Shown one piece after another: positions 25,937-34,555 of a stretch of 64,000 nucleotides of DNA (position 1 is its first letter; every line of letters starts with the position of its first letter). The DNA is taken from NCBI RefSeq assembly GCF_018069565.1, contig NZ_JAGPNL010000001.1, positions 868,001 through 932,000 on the forward strand, in the 5' to 3' direction. The position numbers and the translations under genes were made by a program. The DNA is from Streptomyces tagetis. GTDB taxonomy: Bacteria; Actinomycetota; Actinomycetes; Streptomycetales; Streptomycetaceae. The notes beneath the pieces are model-generated. The model worked only from the letters and a program-made list of their open reading frames with translations, did not search any database and was not told the DNA's origin.

Positions 25937-26578
25937 TCAGGGGCAGGACTCGCCGTACTTGACCGCCCGCAGCTCGACGGGCCGCCCCTTGATCTCGGTG
26001 CCGGCCGCCGGGTCCTGCGCGCACACCTGCCAGTTGCTCTCCACCAGTACCCAGCGGTCCTGCCCGGAGACGTCCTTGACGGTGAGCGAGGTCCCACTGT
26101 CCAGCGCGGCGCGGGCGGCCTTCACCGACCCGCCCTTGAAGTCCGGCATCCTCCCGCTCGCCGTGTCGGGGGAGGGGCGCTCCTTGGCGGGGCAGGACTC
26201 CTCCAGCTTCACCGCGCCGAAGTCGAGCGGCGTGTCGGTCGGCACGCTGCGCCCGGCGGCCACGCTCTGGCCGCACACCTTCCAGTTCCGGTCCAGGACC
26301 TGCATCCGGTCCCGGCCCAGCGCGTCGTGCGAGGTCAGCACGTGGAACCCGGCCTCCTGGGCGGTGTCCTGGGCCGACTGGAGCCCCATGCCCACGAAGT
26401 CCGGCACGGTCGCCGGGGCCTTGCCGGCGGGCTTGTCGCCGGCCGTGGCACCCCCGGCCGACGGGGAGGCGGGCGCGGCGGGGGAGCCCGCCGGACCCGG
26501 GTCCGCGCCGGGTTCGCAGGCGGTGAGACAGCCGGCCAGGACCGTCGAGGCGACGACGGCCATCATGCGGATACGCAC
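25937..26578 (-). CDS. PASTA domain lipoprotein
   Basis: A 213-residue secreted lipoprotein: signal peptide MRIRMMAVVASTVLAGCLTA with lipobox cysteine at LTAC (residue 21). After a Pro/Ala/Ser linker come two PASTA-like repeats, VPDFVGMGLQSAQDTAQEAG through CGQSVAAGRSVP (about 58-115) and MPDFKGGSVKAARAALDSG through CAQDPAAGTEIKG (about 145-205). Each ends in a cysteine-containing strand (EESCP, GESCP). PASTA repeats bind peptidoglycan fragments or beta-lactams in kinases and penicillin-binding proteins; here they are anchored without a catalytic domain. Stands alone. Confidence 0.92.
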   Translation of the reverse strand: MRIRMMAVVASTVLAGCLTACEPGADPGPAGSPAAPASPSAGGATAGDKPAGKAPATVPDFVGMGLQSAQDTAQEAGFHVLTSHDALGRDRMQVLDRNWKVCGQSVAAGRSVPTDTPLDFGAVKLEESCPAKERPSPDTASGRMPDFKGGSVKAARAALDSGTSLTVKDVSGQDRWVLVESNWQVCAQDPAAGTEIKGRPVELRAVKYGESCP

Positions 26579-26787
26579 GGAAATCCCCCCGGATGACGCT
26601 GTGGTGAACCCACCCAGCGTAGTCCCTCACGGGGACAAAGCGGGAGACTGGCGGACGAACGGACGAGTGGGTGAACGCCGCCCGCAGACACGGCGGCTGA
26701 CGGCCCATCACGTCGATGGGAACGCGCGGAGACCGGGCGGCCCCACTGCGGGAGGGGCCGCCCGGCCCGGTACGCGGAGAGCGGGGG

Positions 26788-29721
26788 CTATTCGAGTAGC
26801 TCCGCGTACGAGCCCATGGCGAGGGCGATGTCCGCCTGGGCCCAGAACCGGTGGTACGTGAACGTGGGCGCGGCACCGCCCGCGAGATAGCTCTCGACCT
26901 TCGACCAGTTCGGGTCGGCCCGGTAGAAGGAGCGGATCGAGGCGAAGGTCGACGACGCGTCGATCCGGTCGCCGTTCGGCATCGTGCCGCTCCAGCCGTT
27001 CGGCACGTACACCGGGTCGTCGAAGCGGTTGTAGTCGGCGCGGGTCTCCGGGACGGCGATGCCGAGCGCGTCCTGGCTGTGCTCCCACATGCCGTCCAGC
27101 AGCGCCTTGGCCGTCGACGCGGCCCGTGCGTCACCGGAGCGGTCCGCGTAGTACGTCAGGGTCTTGGCGTACGCCGCCGCCACGCCCACGTCGTCCGTGT
27201 AGTCGGCGACGGTGACGTGCAGCGAGGCGTTGGCGCCGGGGGAGGCCGCGTTCCAGGTGTCGGGACGGCCCGACCACTGGAGCGTCGACGGGAACCGGAA
27301 GGTGCCGTCCGGGTTGACGGTGGTCTCCGACAGCGCCCAGGAGACCCACTTGTCGAGGACCGCCTTCGCCTTGGCGTCGCCGCTCTGCCGGTAGTACTCG
27401 GCGACCCGCTCCATCGACCACGCCTGGAAGCCGAACCACTGGTTGGACGGCGGGTCGTGGTAGACGGGCTTCTCGTCGTAGTACATGCCGTAGAACTTCG
27501 GCGTGCCGGACGGCGGCGTCGCGTACCGGCCCGCCCAACTGTTGGTCGCGCCGCCCGCGATGGCCCCCTCGGTGGACTGGAGCCAGCGGTAGAACTCCAC
27601 CTGGCGGTCGAGCGATTTGGCCCAGTCCGCCGCGCCCGTCGCCGACTTGGGCTTCAGGTCGGCGTAGGTGCTGAGCGCGTAGGCGGCCAGCGGGTTCTGG
27701 TAGCCGCCGTGCGCGTGGCTGGAGCCGATGCGCCAGGCCCAGCCGGCCGAGGCGTCGGTGGCGCCGCCCCAGGCGTAGTACCAGGAGAGCAGGTAGTGCG
27801 AGGAGTCCTTGCCGGAGCCGGCCGGGCAGCTCGCCGGGCCCACGCAGTCGCCGACCTTCTTGAAGTACTTGTCGTACATGGCGTAGCGCAGGTAGTCGCC
27901 CATCTTGGCGGCCTTGGCGACCGTCCCGGAGACCTCGCCGCCCTTGCCCTGCTCCTTGGCCCAGATGTCCGCCCAGTACGCGGCCTGCACCGCGCGCGCG
28001 TCGGCGTCCGGGGCGTTGGTGAACTTCCACTGCTTGGCGTACGAGGAGTCGCCGGTGAACAGGTCCAGGTAGCCGTTCTTGCCGCCGTACTTGAAGGCGT
28101 CGCAGGTCGGCTGCGGCACCGTCTCCCACACCGACTCCTGCGCGCCGCGCTGGAAGGTGTTGATGTACGACGGGCCCGTGTCGGACGGCCCCGCCTCGCA
28201 CTTGCCCGGCGAGTTGCCGTAGCCGTAGACGTTGTCGACGTCCTGGAGCCAGTGCATGCCGTAGACGTCGTCCGTGCCGTACGTCGACTTCAGCTCGGCC
28301 GCGATCGGGTCCCGGCCGACCGATGCCGCGCCGTCGAGCGCGGCCGGGTACTGGTTCGGCGTGTCCAGCTCGGGGGCGTAGGTGGCCGGCTTGGAGGCGT
28401 CGTAGAAGGAGTTGGTCGGCTGGTCCGCGTGGGTCGGGATCATGTACTTCTCCATGATCGACCAGGCGTTGTTGAACTTGGACCAGTCACCGCTGACCTT
28501 GCCGTACATGGCCTGGAGCCACAGCAGGTAGCTGTACGCCTCCGACGTGGTCTCGTGGCCGTGGTCCGGCGCCTCGACGATCAGCGTCTCGACCGAGTGG
28601 TAGGGCACGCCCTCGGGTGAGAAGTAGCCGTTCGCCGGGTCGGTGATCTTCCCGTACAGCTCCAGGAAGCGGGCGTCGTAGCTCTTCGAGGCGGCGAGCT
28701 GGGTCACGGTGACCGCGGCCTTGCCGTGGCCCGGGGCCGTGGACTCGAAGACCGCCGAGCCGGTGCCCGAGGAGCCGGCGGCGATGGTCACCTTCTGGGC
28801 GGTGGACCAGTTCGACCGGGTGAAGGTGAGGCTCCCCCCGCCGGAGACCGACAGGCCCGAGTTGCCGCTCGCGCGGGTCGTCGTCACCGTCACGTTCGCC
28901 GCCGGCTGGGTGGAGAGCCGGACCTCGTACGTGCCCGACGTGCCCTGGCGGACGCCGAGTTGGGACGGCGTGGCGACCACCGCGGGGCCCGAGGCGACGG
29001 TGATGCCGACCGGGGTGGAGGTGGCGGAGGCGCCCAGACTGTCGTACGCCTTCGCCACCAGCGAGTGGCTGCCCACCCCGAGCCCGGTGGCCGAGTGGGT
29101 GAAGGGAGCGCTGGTGTCCGTGCCCAGCAGGGTGGTGTCGTCGTAGAACTCCACCTTCGTGACGGAGGCGTTGTCGGCGGCGGCAGCCGTGGCGGCGAGC
29201 GGCACCGCGTCGCCCTGGGAGTAGACGGCGCCCGGCTGCGGGCTGGTCAGCACGGCGATCGGCGGCTGGTGCGCGCCGGTGCACGGGGTGCCGTTGACCG
29301 AGAAGGAGGACGGGGCGGTGTTGGTGCCGCTGTAGGTGAACTGGCCGCCGGCGGTGACGGCGTCGCCCGCCGCGATCCGCGCGTTGTACGGCGCGTTCTT
29401 CACGGTGACGTTCCGGCCCGACTGGGACCACGTGCCGTTCCAGCCGTTGGTCAGCGTCTGGTTGCCGGTGTAGGCGTAGGTGAGGGTCCAGCCGTCGATG
29501 GCGTCGGTGCCGCGGTTGGTCAGGGTCAGATCCGCGGTGAAGCCCGAGCCCCAGTCGTTGGTCTTGTAGTCCACGCTGCACTGAAGTGCCGCCGCGCGGG
29601 CGGGAGTCGTGCCCGTGCCCACCATGGTGAGGGGAAGTGCCAGGGCCGCCAGGGCGGCCGTCCACAGGCGCCGCGCGCCGCGGCGTCCGGGCCTGTTCGG
29701 GGGGTGCGTCGGGGGGTGCAT
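26788..29721 (-). CDS. Secreted GH48 cellobiohydrolase with N-terminal CBM2
   Basis: A 977-residue exported reducing-end cellobiohydrolase. Signal peptide 1-43 (cleavage near ARA-AALQ). CBM2 at about 46-149 ([20 protein letters not shown] through NGTPC). Two beta-sandwich modules follow: a bacterial Ig-like one (about 155-242, [20 protein letters not shown]) and a second (about 246-345). The GH48 domain is at about 347-977, beginning [20 protein letters not shown] with the acid region [22 protein letters not shown]48 acts processively on crystalline cellulose together with GH6 enzymes such as the divergent gene. ATG 29721 has GGAGG upstream. Expression is expected to be CebR-repressed and released by cellobiose. 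Confidence 0.97.
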   Translation of the reverse strand: MHPPTHPPNRPGRRGARRLWTAALAALALPLTMVGTGTTPARAAALQCSVDYKTNDWGSGFTADLTLTNRGTDAIDGWTLTYAYTGNQTLTNGWNGTWSQSGRNVTVKNAPYNARIAAGDAVTAGGQFTYSGTNTAPSSFSVNGTPCTGAHQPPIAVLTSPQPGAVYSQGDAVPLAATAAAADNASVTKVEFYDDTTLLGTDTSAPFTHSATGLGVGSHSLVAKAYDSLGASATSTPVGITVASGPAVVATPSQLGVRQGTSGTYEVRLSTQPAANVTVTTTRASGNSGLSVSGGGSLTFTRSNWSTAQKVTIAAGSSGTGSAVFESTAPGHGKAAVTVTQLAASKSYDARFLELYGKITDPANGYFSPEGVPYHSVETLIVEAPDHGHETTSEAYSYLLWLQAMYGKVSGDWSKFNNAWSIMEKYMIPTHADQPTNSFYDASKPATYAPELDTPNQYPAALDGAASVGRDPIAAELKSTYGTDDVYGMHWLQDVDNVYGYGNSPGKCEAGPSDTGPSYINTFQRGAQESVWETVPQPTCDAFKYGGKNGYLDLFTGDSSYAKQWKFTNAPDADARAVQAAYWADIWAKEQGKGGEVSGTVAKAAKMGDYLRYAMYDKYFKKVGDCVGPASCPAGSGKDSSHYLLSWYYAWGGATDASAGWAWRIGSSHAHGGYQNPLAAYALSTYADLKPKSATGAADWAKSLDRQVEFYRWLQSTEGAIAGGATNSWAGRYATPPSGTPKFYGMYYDEKPVYHDPPSNQWFGFQAWSMERVAEYYRQSGDAKAKAVLDKWVSWALSETTVNPDGTFRFPSTLQWSGRPDTWNAASPGANASLHVTVADYTDDVGVAAAYAKTLTYYADRSGDARAASTAKALLDGMWEHSQDALGIAVPETRADYNRFDDPVYVPNGWSGTMPNGDRIDASSTFASIRSFYRADPNWSKVESYLAGGAAPTFTYHRFWAQADIALAMGSYAELLE

Positions 29722-29783
29722 GGTGCTGGTTCCTCCTTGCGCTCGGGGAGGGAGTGGGGGAGGAGCAACAAGCCTTGAACCAG

Positions 29784-29797
29784 TGGGAGCGCTCCCA
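29784..29797. promoter_or_regulatory. CebR-type operator, perfect palindrome
   Basis: TGGGAGCGCTCCCA, a perfect 14-bp palindrome and an exact match to the known CebR operator of Streptomyces, which is bound by the LacI-family cellobiose/cellotriose repressor. It lies 63-76 bases upstream of the GH48 start and overlaps the end of its likely -10 element. Confidence 0.93.
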
Positions 29798-29825
29798 TAT
29801 TGGGGAGGGGGGTCTGAACGGTCAA
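29796..29825 (-). promoter_or_regulatory. Likely promoter of the GH48 gene
   Basis: On the minus strand TTGACC (29825-29820) and AATATG (29801-29796) are separated by 18 bases, a plausible vegetative -35/-10 pair. The CebR box begins at the -10, so bound repressor would block polymerase. Inferred from sequence only. Confidence 0.5.
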
Positions 29826-29925
29826 GGTGCTTGAAGAGTCGAAAAGATTCGACGGGGGGCCGGAGGAGAAAGTCGGTTACTCCTCTGTTCTTCTCCGTCA
29901 CTTGACGCTACCTTCGCTGAACCAG

Positions 29926-29939
29926 TGGGAGCGCTTCCA
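29926..29939. promoter_or_regulatory. CebR-type operator, one mismatch, on the GH6 side
   Basis: TGGGAGCGCTTCCA matches the CebR palindrome at 13 of 14 positions. It shares an 18-bp identical block (TGAACCAGTGGGAGCGCT, 29776-29793 and 29918-29935) with the first box, suggesting the sites arose by duplication. It lies about 690 bases before the GH6 start. Confidence 0.85.
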
Positions 29940-30426
29940 CAGTTGACGTGTGCCTGACGGCATGCCCGGACTGCGAGGAGTCGCTCATGCGCCACCTTGT
30001 GCCCCGCCCGTTGCGCCACCCGTGCCGCACCGCCCGCGACCTGGGCTTTTCGCCGCTCACGCGGCACTGACCGCACCGCTCGACCCCGTGTTCCCCGCCC
30101 GCCGGACGGCGCACCGAGCCGTCCGTGGCCGAGGTGGGCCGTCCCCGCGGCCCGTCCCGGCTCCCGGCGCGGGGCACCCGGTGCGCCGCGCCGACGTCCC
30201 GTGTGGACGCGGCCCGCGGCGGACAAGCCCCGAAGGCACGGCACGGGGCGGGCCCGCCGGCCCCTTCGGGGACCGGCCGCACCGGCACGCCCCCGGGGAC
30301 GGGCGGGGCGGTTCCGGGAACCACCGGCACACCGGGCACCCCGGGCAGGTCCGGGGACGACCGAGGCACGTCCAGGCACACCCGAGGAACCACCGGAGCA
30401 CCACCGACGCACGCCCGGCACGGCCC

Positions 30427-30552
30427 AGGCACGCCCGACCGGCCACCTGGGCACGCCCGGCACGGCCAGGCACGCCCGACGTACCACCTGGGCACGCCCG
30501 GCACGCCCCAGGCACGCCCGACCGGCCACCTGGGCACGGCAGACACACGGCC
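30427..30552. repeat. Three imperfect 41-43-bp direct repeats in the GH6 leader
   Basis: Units begin AGGCACGCCCGAC at 30427, 30468 and 30510 and each contains CCACCTGGGCACG; a degenerate fourth starts at 30553. Looser CAC/GGCAC-rich repeats extend back to about 30340. They occupy the long non-coding stretch 29940-30631 between the CebR box and the GH6 start. The rest of that stretch contains no gene I can support. Confidence 0.75.
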
Positions 30553-30631
30553 AGGCGCCCCCGACGAACCACCGAGGCACACCTCCGAGGAATCACCGGA
30601 TCACCCCCGAAGGAAGAAGGAACCCGCAGTC

Positions 30632-32368
30632 ATGACCCGTTCGAGAACCGCGATGCTCGCCGCCCTGGCGCTGGTCGCCGGCGCCTCCGGCACGGCGTTC
30701 GCCGCCCACCCGGCGGACGTCGGCGCGGCTGCCGCCCCCTGTACCGTCGACTACCAGGTGCAGAACGACTGGGGCAACGGCTTCACCGCCAACGTGATCG
30801 TCACCAACAACGGCTCCGCCAAGTCCGCCTGGTCCGTGAAGTGGACGTACGCGGGCAACCAGAAGGTCACCAGCGGCTGGAACGCGAAGGTCAGCCAGAG
30901 CGGTGCCCAGGTCACCGCGGCCAACGAGTCCTACAACGGGGCGCTGCCCAGCGGCGGTTCGGTGAGCTTCGGCTTCCAGGCCGCCTACAGCGGCAGCAAC
31001 GCCGTACCGGCCGCCTTCACCCTCGACGGCGTGACCTGCAACGTCGACGGCGGCCCCACCGACCCGACCGATCCGACCGACCCCACGGACCCGACCGACC
31101 CCGGCGGACCGGCCAACCGCGTCGACAACCCGTACGCCGGCGCCAAGGTGTACGTGAACCCGGAGTGGTCCGCCATGGCGGCGGCCGAACCGGGCGGCAG
31201 CCGTATCGCCAACCAGCCCACCGGGGTCTGGCTGGACCGGACCGCCGCCATCGCGGGCGTCAACGGCGGCATGGGCCTGCGCGACCACCTGGACGCCGCG
31301 CTCCAGCAGAAGGGCTCCGGCGAACTCGTCATCCAACTGGTCATCTACAACCTGCCCGGCCGCGACTGCGCCGCCCTCGCCTCCAACGGCGAACTGGGCC
31401 CGAACGACCTCGGCCGCTACAAGACCGAGTACATCGACCCGATCGCCAAGATCCTCGGCGACCCGAAGTACTCGGCGCTGCGGATCGTCACCACCATCGA
31501 GATCGACTCGCTGCCCAACCTCGTCACCAACACCGGCAGCCGCGCGACGGCGACCCCGCAGTGCGACACCATGCTCGCCAACGGGAACTACGTGAAGGGC
31601 GTCGGCTACGCCCTGAACAAGCTCGGCGACGTCGCCAACGTCTACAACTACATCGACGCCGGGCACCACGGCTGGATCGGCTGGGACGACAACTTCGGCG
31701 CCAGCGCCACCGTCATCCGGCAGGCCGCCGGCGCCGAGGGCGCGACCGTCGCCGACGTGCACGGCTTCATCACCAACACCGCCAACTACAGCGCCCTCAA
31801 GGAGCAGAACTTCGCCCTCGGCGACCAGATCAACGGCACGTCCGTGCGCCAGTCGAAGTGGGTGGACTGGAACCAGTACGTCGACGAGCAGTCCTTCGCC
31901 CAGGCATTCCGCAACGAGCTGGTCTCCAAGGGCTTCGACTCCCGCATCGGCATGCTGATCGACACCTCCCGCAACGGCTGGGGCGGTTCGGCCCGGCCCA
32001 CCGGACCCGGTCCGCGCACCAGCGTGGACGCCTACGTCGACGGCGGGCGCTACGACCGCCGTGTCCACCTCGGCAACTGGTGCAACCAGTCCGGCGCCGG
32101 CCTCGGCGAACGCCCGCAGGCCAGCCCCGCCGCCGGGATCGACGCATACGTGTGGATGAAGCCCCCGGGCGAGTCCGACGGGGCGAGCAAGGAGCTGCCG
32201 AACGACGAGGGCAAGGGCTTCGACCGCATGTGCGACCCGACGTACGGGGGCAACGCCCGCAACGGCAACAGCCCTTCGGGCGCACTGGCGAACGCCCCGG
32301 TCTCCGGGCACTGGTTCTCCGCCCAGTTCCAGGAGCTGATGCGCAACGCCTACCCGCCGCTCTCGTGA
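30632..32368 (+). CDS. Secreted GH6 cellobiohydrolase with N-terminal CBM2
   Basis: A 578-residue exported enzyme that cuts cellobiose from non-reducing ends. Signal peptide 1-24 (AFA-AHP). CBM2 at about 37-136 (CTVDYQVQNDWGNGFTANVI through GVTC). A linker of five PTD repeats (about 142-158). GH6 catalytic domain at about 165-578, with IYNLPGRDCAALASNGEL carrying a conserved acidic residue, DAGHHGWIGWDDNF and IDTSRNGWGGSARPTG. ATG 30632 is preceded by AGGAAGAAGGA. It is divergent from the GH48 gene, with CebR-type boxes between; GH6 and GH48 are synergistic from opposite chain ends. Confidence 0.97.
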   Translation: MTRSRTAMLAALALVAGASGTAFAAHPADVGAAAAPCTVDYQVQNDWGNGFTANVIVTNNGSAKSAWSVKWTYAGNQKVTSGWNAKVSQSGAQVTAANESYNGALPSGGSVSFGFQAAYSGSNAVPAAFTLDGVTCNVDGGPTDPTDPTDPTDPTDPGGPANRVDNPYAGAKVYVNPEWSAMAAAEPGGSRIANQPTGVWLDRTAAIAGVNGGMGLRDHLDAALQQKGSGELVIQLVIYNLPGRDCAALASNGELGPNDLGRYKTEYIDPIAKILGDPKYSALRIVTTIEIDSLPNLVTNTGSRATATPQCDTMLANGNYVKGVGYALNKLGDVANVYNYIDAGHHGWIGWDDNFGASATVIRQAAGAEGATVADVHGFITNTANYSALKEQNFALGDQINGTSVRQSKWVDWNQYVDEQSFAQAFRNELVSKGFDSRIGMLIDTSRNGWGGSARPTGPGPRTSVDAYVDGGRYDRRVHLGNWCNQSGAGLGERPQASPAAGIDAYVWMKPPGESDGASKELPNDEGKGFDRMCDPTYGGNARNGNSPSGALANAPVSGHWFSAQFQELMRNAYPPLS

Positions 32369-32422
32369 GCGGACGCCTCGGATAGGTGACCCCGCCGGGG
32401 TCCGGACCCGACCGGTCCGGGC

Positions 32423-32465
32423 CCCGGCCTCCCGTGGGGCCGGGCGCCGGGCCCGGGAGGCCGGG
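32423..32465 (+). terminator. Terminator after the GH6 gene
   Basis: Arms CCCGGCCTCCCG (32423-32434) and CGGGAGGCCGGG (32454-32465) are exact complements (12 bp) with a GC-rich 19-base loop, followed by a short T-run (CGTTTTG). A smaller hairpin (CCGGACC/GGTCCGG, 32402-32420) precedes it. Confidence 0.7.
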
Positions 32466-32555
32466 CGGGCCGTTTTGCGGTTACGGCAACAGAAGTGGCC
32501 GCGAGGCGGTGCGCCGTCGCACGCTGGCACCTCCGCGAACGGAAGGCTGACCGGC

Positions 32556-33488
32556 ATGGCGCACGAGCACCCGGGGCACCGCGCCCCCGACGACCACCCG
32601 CACGCGCACGGGCACCACCACGGGCCCGGCCACCACGACCACGGGGACGTGGACTGGGCCGCGATGGCCCCGCTGCTGGAGGCGCAGGCCGAGCTGTTCG
32701 CGCCGCTCTACCGGCAGGCCATGGCCTGGCTCGCCGGGCAGGTGCCCGCGCCGGGGCGGGTGGTGGACGTCGGCAGCGGACCGGGCGTCGTCTCCTGCCT
32801 CATCGCGGAAGCCTTCCCCGGCGCCCGCGTCCTCGCCGTCGACGGCGCCGCCCCGCTGCTGGAGCGGGCCCGCGACCGCGCCGCCCGGCTCGGCGTCGCC
32901 GACCGCCTCGGCACCCTCGCCGGCGACCTGCCGGAGGTGCTCGGCGCGCTCGACCGCCCGGCCGACCTGATGTGGGCCTCCCAGAGCGTGCACCACCTGG
33001 GGGACCAGCGCGCGGCCCTCGCCGCCCTCGCCGGGCACCTGGCGCCCGGCGGCACCCTGGCCGTCCTGGAGGGCGGGCTGCCCGCCCGGTTCCTGCCCCG
33101 CGACATCGGCATCGGCCGCCCCGGGCTGGAGGCCCGGCTGCGTGCCGCCGAGGAGGACACGTTCGCCGGGATGCGGGCCGGCCTGTCCGGCTCCGTCGCG
33201 GAGGCGGAGGACTGGCCGGCGCTGCTGGCCGCTGCGGGACTGCGGCACACCGGCACCCGCAGCTTCCTGCTGGACCTGCCCGCGCCCGTCTCCGAGGCGG
33301 CCCGCGCCTACGCCGTCACCTCGCTGTCCCGGCTGCGCGACGGGCTCGCCGACGCGCTCGACACCGTGGACCGGGAGACGCTGGACCGGCTCCTCGACCC
33401 CGAGGACGCGGCGAGCCTGCACCGGCGGCCGGACGTCTTCGTACTGCTGGCACACACGGTGTACGCGGCGGCACGCCCCGACGGCTGA
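32556..33488 (+). CDS. Class I SAM-dependent methyltransferase with His-rich N-terminus
   Basis: A 310-residue methyltransferase. Residues 1-30 are rich in histidine (HPHAHGHHHGPGHHDHGD), a possible metal-binding tail. Motif I is VVDVGSGPGVVSCLIAEAFP (about 64-83), then VLAVDGA, DLMWASQSVHHLGDQRAAL and HLAPGGTLAVLEGG, as in UbiE-like enzymes. GGAAGG precedes ATG 32556. The substrate is unknown. Ends convergent with the aldo/keto reductase. Confidence 0.9.
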   Translation: MAHEHPGHRAPDDHPHAHGHHHGPGHHDHGDVDWAAMAPLLEAQAELFAPLYRQAMAWLAGQVPAPGRVVDVGSGPGVVSCLIAEAFPGARVLAVDGAAPLLERARDRAARLGVADRLGTLAGDLPEVLGALDRPADLMWASQSVHHLGDQRAALAALAGHLAPGGTLAVLEGGLPARFLPRDIGIGRPGLEARLRAAEEDTFAGMRAGLSGSVAEAEDWPALLAAAGLRHTGTRSFLLDLPAPVSEAARAYAVTSLSRLRDGLADALDTVDRETLDRLLDPEDAASLHRRPDVFVLLAHTVYAAARPDG

Positions 33489-33579
33489 CCGGCGCCGCAC
33501 CTCTCCTGACGCCGCGTCAGGACGACACGCCCGGGTCGCCCGGGGCCGTACGTCCTGCGCGGCCTCGGCGTGCCGCCCG

Positions 33580-33619
33580 ACACGCCGAGGCCCGGCCGCA
33601 TGGACCGGGCCCGGCGTGT
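33580..33619. terminator. Bidirectional terminator between convergent genes
   Basis: The left arm 33580-33595 pairs with the right arm 33605-33619 (ACACGCCG with CGGCGTGT and GGCCCGG with CCGGGCC), with a one-base bulge and a 9-base loop, lying between the stops of the methyltransferase (33488) and the aldo/keto reductase (33633). Confidence 0.75.
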
Positions 33620-33632
33620 CGCGCTCGTGCGC

Positions 33633-34472
33633 TCAGGCGCCGACGTTGAACTCGGCCGGGTCGGGACCCAGGCGGCGTCCCTCGTCGAGGGCGCTGACGG
33701 CCGCCAGGTCCTCGGCGTCCAGCTCGAAGTCGAACACCGCGATGTTCTCCGCGATCCGGGACGGCGTCACGGACTTGGGGATCACCACGTTGCCGACCTG
33801 GAGGTGCCAGCGCAGCACCACCTGGGCCGGGGTGCGGTCGTGCTTGCGGGCGATGGCGACGATCGCCGGGACCTCCAGCAGCCCCTTGCCCGAGCCGAGC
33901 GGCGACCATGCCTCGGTGGCGATGCCCCGCTCCTCGTGGAAGGCGCGGGCGGCGCCCTGCTGGAGCTGCGGGTGCAGCTCGATCTGGTTGACGGCGGGGA
34001 CGACGGACGTCTCGCCGATCAGCCGCTCCAGGTGCTCCGGCAGGAAGTTCGACACGCCGATCGCGCGCACCCGGCCGTCCGCGTGCAGCTTCTCGAACGC
34101 CTTGTACGTGTCGACGTGGCGGTCGAGCGCCGGCACCGGCCAGTGGATCAGGTACAGGTCCACGTGGTCGAGGCCCAGCTTCTCCAGCGAGCTGTCGAAG
34201 GCGCGCAGGGTGGAGTCGTACCCCTGGTCGCTGTTCCACACCTTGGTGGTGATGAAGAGGTCCTCACGGGCGACGCCCGAGGCGGCGACGGCCCGGCCGG
34301 TGCCCTCCTCGTTGCCGTAGATCGCCGCGGTGTCGATGCTGCGGTACCCGGCCTCCAGCGCCGTGGCGACGGCCCGCTCGGCCTCGTCGTCCGGCACCTG
34401 CCACACGCCGAAGCCCAGTTGGGGCATCTCGACGCCGTTGTTCAGGGTGATCGGGGGGACCTTGCTGCTCAC
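33633..34472 (-). CDS. Aldo/keto reductase
   Basis: A 279-residue NADPH-dependent AKR barrel of the AKR5/2,5-diketo-gluconate reductase-like type. The catalytic tetrad is visible: Asp in YRSIDTAAIYGNE, Tyr in the same motif, Lys in LFITTKVWNSD and His in LDLYLIHWPVP-type DHVDLYLIHWPVP. The NADPH loop IPKSVTPSRIAEN is intact. GTG 34472 begins VSSKVPPITLNNGVEMPQLG, the usual family start. Substrate is a small aldehyde or ketone, not further defined. Confidence 0.94.
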   Translation of the reverse strand: MSSKVPPITLNNGVEMPQLGFGVWQVPDDEAERAVATALEAGYRSIDTAAIYGNEEGTGRAVAASGVAREDLFITTKVWNSDQGYDSTLRAFDSSLEKLGLDHVDLYLIHWPVPALDRHVDTYKAFEKLHADGRVRAIGVSNFLPEHLERLIGETSVVPAVNQIELHPQLQQGAARAFHEERGIATEAWSPLGSGKGLLEVPAIVAIARKHDRTPAQVVLRWHLQVGNVVIPKSVTPSRIAENIAVFDFELDAEDLAAVSALDEGRRLGPDPAEFNVGA

Positions 34473-34555
34473 GGGCTTCTGATCCTTAGGGTCGTGGACG
34501 TTTGTACTCCCATGGTCAACGATCAGGTGCCCCGATGCATTCCTGACCGGGAAAC

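Noticed and set aside
29822..30582. Two overlapping minus-strand frames of 224-252 codons in the GH6 leader
   Set aside because: They read the direct repeats as Cys/Trp/Arg/Gly-rich repeats (PGVPRW type), start codons lack an RBS and no domain is visible.
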